Shown here piece by piece: positions 1 through 5,666 of a DNA stretch of 12,738 bases. Source of the stretch: Acidobacteriaceae bacterium (lineage in GTDB: Bacteria; Acidobacteriota; Terriglobia; Terriglobales; Acidobacteriaceae). A program made the position numbers and the translations under genes. Positions within the stretch are counted from its first letter, which is position 1. Each line of letters opens with the position of its first letter. The notes beneath the pieces were generated by a model, which had not been told where the DNA came from, made no database searches, and saw only the letters and a list, made by a program, of their open reading frames with translations. The DNA is taken from positions 1-12,738 of the forward strand of contig PLBD01000417.1 in the NCBI GenBank assembly GCA_003135315.1, read 5' to 3'.

Positions 1-811
1 CGTGCGGGAGATCTTCAAGCGTCACACCGATCTGATAGAACCACTGTCTCTCGACGAAGCATATCTCGATGTCACGGAGAACAAGACCGGCTTGGCGACA
101 GCTACCCTAGTGGCGCGCACCATCCGGCTACAAATTCGGGAGGAATTGAATCTGACAGCTTCTGCGGGAGTGGCGCCAAACAAGTTCTTGGCAAAGCTCG
201 CCTCTGATTGGCGCAAGCCTGATGGGCTCTTTGTCATCCAGCCAGACGACATAGACGCGTTTTTGCTGCCATTGCCAGTTGGACGATTCCCTGGCGTCGG
301 AAAAGTTACGGGCGAGAAGCTGGCGACACTTGGAGTACAGACGGTGAGCGACCTACGAGCACTCGACTTGGCCTTACTTGAAGAGCACTTCGGCCGCTAT
401 GGTCAACGGCTGCACGATCTGTCACTCGGTATCGACCATAACCAGGTTGTCCCCGACAGGCCGACACAATCGATATCCGTCGAGGATACTTTTGAGCACG
501 ACGTGCTGTTGCCAGACACTGAGCCAATGATCCGGCGCCTTGCAGAAAAGCTTTGGTCTGCTTCGCGCAAAGAACCACGGACGGCACGCACAGTTGTCCT
601 CAAGCTGAAGACAAGTGAGTTCAAGATTCTCACTCGCAGCCATACGCCAGACTCCCCACCCTCCTCGTGCGAAGAACTAACCGACATCGCCTTAAGGCTG
701 CGAGAGCGGGTTGATCTCGGTCCGCAGCAACGCTACCGGCTCGTTGGCGTTGGTTTGAGCAACTTTCAAGAACCCGGAGACACTGTTGCGCAGCCGGTCC
801 TTTTCGAATAG
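1..811 (+). CDS. dinB: DNA polymerase IV (Y-family), 5' partial
   Basis: Translesion DNA polymerase, cytoplasmic, that copies past damaged bases with low fidelity. The window starts inside the gene: about 80 N-terminal residues seem to be missing, because the catalytic SLDEAYLDVT motif (the Asp-Glu metal ligands, normally near residue 103) lies only 16-25 residues from the left edge. Next come the palm/thumb motif SAGVAPNKFLAKLASDWRKP, the helix-hairpin-helix segment FPGVGKVTGEKLATLGV, and the little-finger domain with the family signature SISVEDTF. The C-terminus ends in QPVLFE, matching the QxxLF sliding-clamp-binding consensus, so the 3' end is intact. The stop is TAG. The first in-window GTG is an internal codon, not a start. 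The family assignment is very secure; SOS control cannot be judged because the promoter lies outside the window. Confidence 0.96.
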   Translation, partial: VREIFKRHTDLIEPLSLDEAYLDVTENKTGLATATLVARTIRLQIREELNLTASAGVAPNKFLAKLASDWRKPDGLFVIQPDDIDAFLLPLPVGRFPGVGKVTGEKLATLGVQTVSDLRALDLALLEEHFGRYGQRLHDLSLGIDHNQVVPDRPTQSISVEDTFEHDVLLPDTEPMIRRLAEKLWSASRKEPRTARTVVLKLKTSEFKILTRSHTPDSPPSSCEELTDIALRLRERVDLGPQQRYRLVGVGLSNFQEPGDTVAQPVLFE

Positions 812-818
812 CACGAGT

Positions 819-881
819 ATGGAAACGATTCCCATCCCGGGGGCGGAAATCTACTACGACAGGAGTTTCCTTCCCGGCCCA
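819..881 (+). pseudogene. Possible start of an AlkB-like dioxygenase, broken off
   Basis: An ATG lies 7 bp after the dinB stop and opens a frame reading METIPIPGAEIYYDRSFLP. This resembles the N-terminal strand of AlkB-type 2-oxoglutarate/iron dioxygenases (a PIPGxxxYxxxFL pattern). AlkB reverses alkylation damage and would be a sensible partner for a translesion polymerase. After about 20 residues the similarity stops and the frame runs to 1052 without family motifs; neither the HxD iron site nor the RxxxxxR motif is present. I read this as the surviving 5' tip of a lost gene. The call is tentative, as 20 residues are little evidence. Confidence 0.35.
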
Positions 882-916
882 ACGGTTCGGCTCGGACCAT
901 TGTCTGCTCCTGAACT

Positions 917-1129
917 TCAGCGTTTTCCACTGTGCCGGTGGCGCTGTTCCGCCGCTTTGATTACGGTGGAAACCTCTGTCGAAAATGCCTTGGCGAGATC
1001 GGCGATAAATGCGGTCCGCCCCAGCCCGGGAATGCTTCGCAAAACGGTATAGCCTTCCACGACGGCTCCCGTCCGCTCGAAATGAGCAAGCCAAATGTCT
1101 CGCAGAGCTAAAACACAGGCGGCCAGAAT
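917..1129 (-). pseudogene. Unidentified coding-like remnant without a start codon
   Basis: Reading leftward from the in-frame TAG at 1130-1132, an open frame of about 70 codons ends at TGA (917-919). It contains the protein-like stretches ALRDIWLAHFERTGAVVEG and SIPGLGRTAFIADLAKAF, with a normal mix of hydrophobic and charged residues. No ATG, GTG or TTG start lies near its beginning. It directly follows, in the same frame, the stop codon of the nucleotidyltransferase-like remnant. I do not recognise the family. It may be the tail of a decayed gene or a chance open frame. Confidence 0.3.
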
Positions 1130-1389
1130 CTAGGAGGCAGCAATCTGTCTCAATCTTGACACCAGTAACGTGATACGGGCTTGGCTGGCCGCATCAGGAA
1201 GAAGATAACCCGGTAGTGCATCAACAAAGGCTTGGGTGCCGAGGAGCTTGTTGATTTCCGACGCGAGGTAAGTACGGACGCCCTCCTGGGCCGACCGAAT
1301 ATCTTGAACGAGCTCGGCGGGCCGTCGATTACCGCCACAAGATCTTCGAGATCGCGGCTGGATAAATAATCATCCTTACCCCCCGACCA
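1130..1389 (-). pseudogene. AbiEii-type nucleotidyltransferase-like protein, C-terminal remnant with frameshift
   Basis: Two overlapping minus-strand frames join into one coherent C-terminus. The first reads KDDYLSSRDLEDLVAVIDG (about 1320-1380). After a one-base loss near 1316 the next frame continues with ELVQDIRSAQEGVRTYLASE, then the segment ALPGYLLPDAASQARITLL, ending in RLRQIAAS and TAG at 1130-1132. The DLEDLVAVIDGRPELV...LPGYLLPDAASQAR pattern matches the C-terminal half of hypothetical proteins in the AbiEii/AbiGii nucleotidyltransferase group, known as toxin components of toxin-antitoxin and phage-abortive systems. The nucleotidyltransferase core (GSxxxxD) is missing: homology ends near 1389, where a HipA-like fragment begins on the other strand. 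Pseudogene status is clear; the exact family is from memory of such sequences and less certain. Confidence 0.6.
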
Positions 1390-1391
1390 GC

Positions 1392-1580
1392 AAATGCCAG
1401 GCGGCATTTTGGAAGCGCCGCGGCGAGCGTAAGTTCACCGCCAGCTTCATCGATCAGGGTTATTGCTTCAATGCGGGCGAATGGAGCTTTCCGGATGCGC
1501 CGCTGCGCGGCGTTTTTGGCAGGAATGACGTGTACGCAACATTCCGCTGGGTACAACTCTGGGGATTTACACGCTCGTAA
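1392..1580 (+). pseudogene. HipA-like kinase fragment, first copy
   Basis: The frame reads QAAFWK, then RKFTASFIDQGYCFNAGEW, then SFPDAPLRGVFGRNDVYA, and diverges into unrelated sequence with a stop at 1578-1580. The IDQG(F/Y)CFNAGEW(N/S)FPDAPLRG block is characteristic of a HipA-like kinase family (proteins of about 260 residues distantly related to HipA/PI3-4 kinases; IDQG carries the catalytic-loop-end Asp). Only about 50 residues of the C-terminal lobe survive. The ATP-binding N-lobe and the C-terminal helices are gone. The same segment occurs at about 4450-4600 with roughly 85% amino-acid identity, so the two are paralogous pieces. It cannot make an active kinase. Confidence 0.72.
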
Positions 1581-1606
1581 TGTTGCTTCCAATAGCAGCT
1601 ACGTAG
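1541..1606 (+). pseudogene. Possible membrane-protein tail fragment
   Basis: Exactly where the HipA-like homology breaks (about 1540), another plus frame reads NIPLGTTLGIYTLVMLLP and ends at TAG (1604-1606). The (I/V)PLGTALGIYTLWVLL pattern is a frequent last transmembrane helix of small bacterial membrane proteins. At 21 codons this is only a tail. It fits a recombination junction between two decayed genes, but its shortness leaves room for chance. Confidence 0.3.
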
Positions 1607-1648
1607 CGTTACGGTCGTTCCGATTGACGCCTGACAACCCAGGATGGA

Positions 1649-1747
1649 ATGCATGGAGCCCGCATAGCTTTCCTGCGAGAAGTTACAAACCCAGTGCAAG
1701 CCAGAGAAGTGTTTGTCGAGATGGTGAAGCAGGCGCGTCAAGATTAA
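1649..1747 (+). pseudogene. Unidentified C-terminal-like remnant
   Basis: A 32-codon frame begins at ATG, reads MHGARIAFLREVTNPVQARE and continues with VFVEMVKQARQD before TAA. It looks like an amphipathic, charged helical protein end. No Shine-Dalgarno sequence precedes the ATG, and the frame is closed by a TGA a few codons upstream. I do not recognise the family. It is more likely a fossil C-terminus than a working small gene. Confidence 0.22.
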
Positions 1748-1855
1748 ATCACCCCGTCGCTGTTTCAATATCCACGAGCTTGAGCGCCAAGGTGAACAGC
1801 GTAGACTGTCGGCGTGGAGCATCTCGTTGCATTAAGCCAACTCGGAGGCATCGTC

Positions 1856-2053
1856 GTGGCGTGGAAATGCTCCGGGTGCGGCGAGATATTTCTGGAACCC
1901 ACAATAGGGAGCACCCACGAAGAAAAGGGAACAGTCCTGACCGACGAGTTCTTACGCCACGTTGGCAAAGCCCACAAAGAGAACACGGGACACCGAACCC
2001 TTGAATGGGTGCATCTGTCCCGCTTGAATCGATTTGCTTTTGCGGTAGCCTGA
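1856..2053 (+). CDS. Small zinc-ribbon/finger-like protein (65 aa)
   Basis: The GTG start at 1856 is chosen because a full GGAGG (1844-1848) sits 7 nt upstream. The alternative GTG at 1814 has no such site and would add 14 unlikely residues. The protein starts AWKCSGCGEIF and continues to DEFLRHVGKAHKEN. Cys5, Cys8, His35 and His40 form a CxxC...HxxxxH arrangement able to bind one zinc ion, as in small C2H2-like bacterial proteins. No signal peptide or membrane helix is visible, so it is probably cytoplasmic; its partner and role are unknown. The basic tail after residue 43 (GHRTLEWVHLSRLNRF) looks less conserved. It stands alone between decayed genes and the SDR gene. Confidence 0.55.
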   Translation: MAWKCSGCGEIFLEPTIGSTHEEKGTVLTDEFLRHVGKAHKENTGHRTLEWVHLSRLNRFAFAVA

Positions 2054-2112
2054 GAGATACTTAATACGCCTGTCTCACATGCGCCATTTTGTGGAGTGTG
2101 GTCTCGGGTATG

Positions 2113-2137
2113 GGCCGCTTCTGGGGGAGGGGCGGCC
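2113..2137 (+). terminator. Weak terminator-like hairpin after the small zinc protein
   Basis: GGCCGC (2113-2118) pairs perfectly with GCGGCC (2132-2137) across a 13-nt loop, and TTTCT follows. It lies 60 bp beyond the small zinc-protein stop, so it could end that transcript. The T-run is short and the loop purine-rich; a chance GC-rich repeat is possible. Confidence 0.28.
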
Positions 2138-2299
2138 TTTCTGGTGCTCTCATCCAGAACCGCTCGACTCTCATGGGATTTCTACCCGTCTCCGACCCAT
2201 AAGCTTTTCACTGATTTCGCTCGGGTTCTCCTCCCACGAACGCTGGGCAAGCCGTACGTGATTTTGTCGGAGCGGACCGTAATGACTGCACCACTATCA

Positions 2300-2320
2300 A
2301 TTGTCCTTCGAAAGGACGAT
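2300..2320 (+). repeat. Hairpin in the SDR leader
   Basis: GTCCTT (2303-2308) and AAGGAC (2312-2317) form a perfect stem around the loop CGA. It extends outward by a T-G and two A/T pairs to about 9 bp. No T-run follows, so it is not a normal terminator. It lies about 90 bp before the SDR start and could be an mRNA leader structure or an operator half-site pair. Confidence 0.35.
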
Positions 2321-2407
2321 CCGCCTGCACGCATGGGAAGGAGATGCTGGCCGACAATTGGGTACCGCAGACGGCCAGCTCAAGACAATCGGATCCGAAG
2401 GAGTTTT

Positions 2408-3895
2408 GTGGCAGTCTCTGAACGCGTAGCGATAGCCGGGGTGACTGGGTACATCGGTGGCCGTCTTGCCCCTCGTTTGCTCGAGCACGGCTATGCAATC
2501 CGGTGTCTCGTGCGGTCACCAGCCAAACTGCAGAATCGCTCGTGGGCTATTGATCCGAACGTTCAAATAAGACACGCTGACCTGGCCAACGAAACGTCTC
2601 TGACACGCGAATTGGAAGGATGTGAAGCAGCGTTTTACCTCGTCCATTCCATGATGTCCGCGGGACCGGACTACGCCGAGCAAGATCATCAATTGGCCTT
2701 GAAATTCGCACGTGCCGCTAAGAATGCCGGGGTCAAACGAATCATCTATCTCGGTGGACTGGGTGAGACCGGCCCGGATTTGAGTGAACATCTATCATCG
2801 CGCCGCGAAGTGGAGGAGGCGCTGGCCTCAACTGGCGTGCCTGTCACGGTCCTGCGCGCGGCCATGATCATTGGATCAGGCTCGGCATCCTTCGAAATCC
2901 TGCGCTACCTGGTGGAGCGATTGCCTATCATGGTTACCCCCAAATGGGTGAGCACCCCATGTCAGCCTATCGCGGTCAGGAATGTAATCGGATACCTGGT
3001 AGGAGTCCTCGCAGTACCGGAAACAGCGGGCGGCGTATTCGACATTGGCGGACCGGACGTGTTCTGTTACCGCGACATCATGCGCATCATGGCGGAAGAA
3101 CTCGGTCTGCGGCGCCGTCTGATTATTCCTGTACCCGTGTTGACGCCACGCCTGAGCTCTTACTGGATTCAGCTGATCACCCCCTTGAGCAACACGATTG
3201 CCAGCCCTTTGGCGGAGGGACTGAAGAATCCAGTGGTATGTCGCGACAGTCGCATTGCTGGTCTCATTCCCCAGCAACTTCTGGGCGTCCGCGAAGCCAT
3301 ACACGCAGCTCTCAACAAGATGGCTGAACACAACGTGGAAACTAGTTGGTCGATGGCTGGTCCCATTCCAGGCGACCCAGACTGGGCAGGAGGAACCGTC
3401 TTCCGTGACGTTCGGCAGATCACCGTGGAAGCACCTGCGTGGGCGGTCTTTCGATCCGTGTGCAGGGTTGGCGGTGGGAACGGTTGGTACGCCGCCGACA
3501 TTCTCTGGAAGATCCGCGGATGGATGGATCAATTGGTTGGCGGCCCGGGTCTGCGACGAGGGCGGAGGGATTCAGAAACCGTCGGATACGGAGAGGCGCT
3601 GGACTTCTGGCGCGTAGTGGGTTTCGAGCGCGACCGCCGCCTGGCCTTGCGCGCTGAGATGAAGCTACCGGGTGAAGCGCTGCTGGAGTTCCGGATCGAG
3701 GTACGCACCGACCATCAATGCGTTTTGCAGCAGTCAGCATTATTCCGTCCGAGAGGCTTGTTCGGCTTGGCTTACTGGTACACCGTGCTGCCTTTCCACG
3801 CCATCGTATTCAGGGGCATGCTAACCGGCATCAAACGGGAAGCTCTCAAGATTGCGGCCAGTCCCCAGAATATGGTTTCAGGAACTTCGATTTAA
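2408..3895 (+). CDS. SDR-family NAD(P)-binding oxidoreductase with DUF2867 domain
   Basis: Predicted cytoplasmic or membrane-associated protein of 495 residues, close to the usual length of YbjT-like SDR/DUF2867 fusions. The GTG start at 2408 is preceded by GAAGGAG (2397-2403, about 4 nt away) and places the Rossmann strand VAIAGVTGYIGG at residues 7-18, where GxxGxxG binds the dinucleotide. Upstream in-frame codons look non-coding. Further atypical/NmrA-like SDR marks are AAFYLVHSM (about 75-83) and RIIYLGGLGE; the classical YxxxK is not evident. From about residue 345 to the end lies the DUF2867/SRPBCC-like lid (GTVFRDVRQITVEAP, WKIRGWMDQLVGGPGLRRGR, FGLAYWYTVLPFHAIVFRGM). Substrate unknown; relatives are linked to quinone or lipid-like ligands only loosely. 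Fusion and fold are secure, function is not. Confidence 0.88.
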   Translation: MAVSERVAIAGVTGYIGGRLAPRLLEHGYAIRCLVRSPAKLQNRSWAIDPNVQIRHADLANETSLTRELEGCEAAFYLVHSMMSAGPDYAEQDHQLALKFARAAKNAGVKRIIYLGGLGETGPDLSEHLSSRREVEEALASTGVPVTVLRAAMIIGSGSASFEILRYLVERLPIMVTPKWVSTPCQPIAVRNVIGYLVGVLAVPETAGGVFDIGGPDVFCYRDIMRIMAEELGLRRRLIIPVPVLTPRLSSYWIQLITPLSNTIASPLAEGLKNPVVCRDSRIAGLIPQQLLGVREAIHAALNKMAEHNVETSWSMAGPIPGDPDWAGGTVFRDVRQITVEAPAWAVFRSVCRVGGGNGWYAADILWKIRGWMDQLVGGPGLRRGRRDSETVGYGEALDFWRVVGFERDRRLALRAEMKLPGEALLEFRIEVRTDHQCVLQQSALFRPRGLFGLAYWYTVLPFHAIVFRGMLTGIKREALKIAASPQNMVSGTSI

Positions 3896-3912
3896 CCCGC
3901 AATGACTGCGGG
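3896..3912. terminator. Stem-loop between convergent SDR and MTH938-like genes
   Basis: CCCGCA (3896-3901) pairs perfectly with TGCGGG (3907-3912) around a 5-nt loop, directly after the SDR stop codon. On the minus strand it is followed by TTAAAT, on the plus strand by AAAC. The position between convergent genes suits a two-way terminator, though the T-run is poor on both sides. Confidence 0.4.
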
Positions 3913-4009
3913 AAACTGGCATTTCGGAGTCACTGCTGGTGTTCAGCTTTCCTCGGATAACGTCTCCGAAGTAATCGCGTGTCACCGTGGCCTCGGCGGA
4001 TTGTCACCG

Positions 4010-4357
4010 TCAGCAGGTCACATGGAGAATGGCATTGGTCTTCTCGATGTGCTGATTCAAGAGCTCCATGGCTTCTTGCGTTGGGACGATGAGCAATTCC
4101 ACTCTGCGCCGCTCAGCCTCACGTTTGACCTCATCCATGACCGGTAGTGCTCCTTCGCCCGTGCCGACCACCAAGCGACGGCATTTCCACGGGATATTCT
4201 CTTCCAGGGAGAGCGGCGTGTGTCCGAAGGCTTCGCGGAACTTCTTAGAGGATTTCTTCTTCCGTTTCCCCACCTTGCCTCGGTCGATCACCACATCATA
4301 GCCGTATTCAATGCCATCGATCCGAATCTGCCCAAATGAGAACTGCTGGAACTTCAT
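4010..4357 (-). CDS. MTH938/AAMDC-like (DUF498) protein
   Basis: A complete 115-residue protein with the typical MTH938 layout. Strand one is SFGQIRIDGIEYGYDVVID. The middle is RLVVGTGEGALPVMDEVKRE, then LLIVPTQEAMELLNQ, and the end is KTNAILHVTC, the conserved (T/A)xAxLHxTC terminus of the family. These proteins are small alpha/beta folds; an enzymatic role is unproven, and relatives are linked to lipid metabolism or respiratory-complex assembly factors (NDUFAF3-like). A Lys-rich insert, RGKVGKRKKKSSKKFREAFG at about 26-45, replaces the shorter linker of archaeal members. The ATG is preceded by GAGG with about 6 nt spacing. It converges with the SDR gene and stands back to back with a HipA-like fragment. 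No signal peptide is visible. Confidence 0.85.
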   Translation of the reverse strand: MKFQQFSFGQIRIDGIEYGYDVVIDRGKVGKRKKKSSKKFREAFGHTPLSLEENIPWKCRRLVVGTGEGALPVMDEVKREAERRRVELLIVPTQEAMELLNQHIEKTNAILHVTC

Positions 4358-4375
4358 AGCGGACCTCGCATAAAG

Positions 4376-4867
4376 GATACAGCCGGTGGGAACTGGTTCA
4401 TCGCCGGCATGCTCGCCCTCGACAAATGGACGTGCAACGCCGATGGCCGCCAGGTCGCTTTCTGGAAGTGCCCGCGCGAACGCAAGTTCACCGCAACGTT
4501 CATCGATCAGGGATATTTTTTCAACGCTGGCGAGTGGAGCTTCCCCGACGCGCCATTGCGTGGCGTCTTCGGGCGCAACGACGTATATGCCGGTGTCACA
4601 GGGTGGGACAGCTTCGAGCCGTGGCTGAGCAGGATCGAAAGCTTTCCGGAGAGTTCACTGTGGCCGCTCGTCGATAAGATTCCACCCGAGTGGTACGGCT
4701 CTGCCGCGGACGAACTCGAGCGGTTACTGGCCCAATTGCTGGAACGCCGCTCTCGGGTGCGCGAGTTGATTCTGTCCTTCAAGAATTCCTCTCGGAACCC
4801 CTTCCCGAACTGGCGCGAAGCGAGCTCGGTCGCCGTTGCGACCTCACTTCGCTCAGCAGGACAATGA
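4376..4867 (+). pseudogene. HipA-like kinase, N-terminally truncated second copy
   Basis: The frame is open from about 4370 and becomes family-like at GNWFIAGMLALDKWTCNADG (from 4388). It passes through the conserved block TFIDQGYFFNAGEW, SFPDAPLRGVFGRNDVYAGV, TGWDSFEPWLSRIE, IPPEWYG, ERRSRVRELILSFKNSSRNP and FPNW, then a short unconserved tail and stop. Intact relatives are near 260 residues with an ATP-binding N-lobe of about 120-130 residues; that half is absent, and the DUF498 gene begins on the other strand at 4357. ATG 4409 could start a 152-residue C-lobe protein, but I see no good ribosome site before it. The C-terminal half is well preserved without stops, so the truncation may be recent or the fragment may still be selected. 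Catalysis is not expected. Confidence 0.75.
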
Positions 4868-5102
4868 TAGGTCGTTACCCCTGTCACTGACGACACGGCC
4901 GGAAATCTAAGTTGCTTCCACAGCCCGTTTGGGCCAGTGTACGAGTCGCCGACTATACGTTCCAAGTGATTTGGCCAGCGCCCGAAAAAACTGACTTCAC
5001 CCCTTATCCGCCGACGTTTTTCGCGTTCCCAACCACGTTCTTGCCTGTTGCCCGAAGCAGACCGGCGCTCAATCTGTCACGGCAGCACTGCAGCACTTTT
5101 CA
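4868..5102. other. Intergenic spacer between convergent HipA-like fragment and PG-binding gene
   Basis: I see no gene in these 235 bp. A perfect 8-bp inverted repeat, TGCAGCAC (5089-5096) and GTGCTGCA (5112-5119), straddles the stop codon of the minus-strand gene with a 15-nt loop. It has no T-run after it, so it is at best a weak or processing-type 3' structure. A partial direct copy, GCAGCACT, lies next to it at about 5082-5089. Confidence 0.35.
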
Positions 5103-5666
5103 TTAACCCCCGTGCTGCAACATATGCTTCAGCAGTTCCTGCGACGGTCTGCCGGTTACCAGCAAACTATATTTCACTTCGTACGCCTTGATCGCTTCGA
5201 CGGTTTGAGGATTCATCTGATTGTCAATCGCCCCCGGATAGTATCCCATTCGGACGAGCGACTTCTTCGTTTCCAGCACGATCAACGAGTCGCCCGCCGC
5301 AGTACTGGCCCAAGCTTGAGCCGCTGGTGGCGAGATCGGAACACAGCATTCCTGTTTGGCAGCAAGAGCCGCCCTCTCTTGTTGTCGGCGGCGCTGGTCT
5401 TCGCGCTCCCAAGCAGCCCGCTCCTGTTGCTGCCGCCTGAACGCAGCTTGAGCCTCGTTCTGGCGATTGCGTTCAGTTGCACCTTCAATCATTCCAACGC
5501 CTCCGCCGATTGCAGCGCCCCAAGCTGCACCCGACCTCCCGCCGACAAGCGAACCCAGCATTGCTCCGGACAACGCCCCCGCAAATCCCCCTTCGAAGAT
5601 CTGCGCCTCTAGTGGAAGACCGAAAACACACAAACCGATCAACAGCGCGAGAGCTAACTTTTTCAT
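5103..5666 (-). CDS. Secreted glycine-zipper, coiled-coil, peptidoglycan-binding protein
   Basis: A 187-residue exported protein. Residues 1-21 form a Sec signal (MKKLALALLIGLCVFGLPLEA). Residues 25-62 are a glycine-zipper segment with spaced small residues (GGFAGALSGAMLGSLVGG, AAWGAAIGGGVGMIEG), as in envelope proteins that insert in or pack against membranes. Residues 66-105 are Gln/Arg/Glu-rich and probably a coiled coil. A CC pair lies at 107-108. Residues 128-187 are a PG_binding_1-like three-helix domain (LETKKSLVRMGYYPGAID, then PQTVEAIKAYEVKYSLLVTG), which binds cell-wall peptides. Its ATG overlaps the stop of the upstream MORN gene by 4 bp (ATGA), so translation is probably coupled. 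Role: likely a link between a membrane and the peptidoglycan layer. No catalytic domain is present. Confidence 0.82.
   Translation of the reverse strand: MKKLALALLIGLCVFGLPLEAQIFEGGFAGALSGAMLGSLVGGRSGAAWGAAIGGGVGMIEGATERNRQNEAQAAFRRQQQERAAWEREDQRRRQQERAALAAKQECCVPISPPAAQAWASTAAGDSLIVLETKKSLVRMGYYPGAIDNQMNPQTVEAIKAYEVKYSLLVTGRPSQELLKHMLQHGG

Larger units (their letters stand above)
2054..2407. other. Gene-poor spacer before the SDR gene
   Basis: This 354-bp stretch is formally open in the SDR frame back to 2096, but the translation lacks any conserved pattern and is rich in Arg, Ser and Pro, as expected of non-coding GC-rich DNA. It holds two hairpins, listed separately, and the Shine-Dalgarno of the SDR gene at 2397-2403. 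I see no convincing sigma-70 promoter, although one must lie here or further left. Confidence 0.5.

Noticed and set aside
630..1094. Minus-strand open frame of 154 codons
   Set aside because: It lies antisense to the end of dinB and is Arg/Gly-rich, as expected of a shadow frame; the neighbouring frame at 917-1129 is more protein-like.
1471..2004. Plus-strand open frame of 177 codons
   Set aside because: It overlaps the HipA-like fragment and the small zinc protein in another frame and has no recognisable motif.
2096..2407. N-terminal extension of the SDR protein by 104 residues
   Set aside because: No family similarity, skewed composition, and a good Shine-Dalgarno plus GTG at 2408 place the Rossmann motif at the usual distance.
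1392..4867. Functional HipA-type toxin-antitoxin system
   Set aside because: Both HipA-like pieces lack the ATP-binding lobe and no HipB-like helix-turn-helix partner is present.
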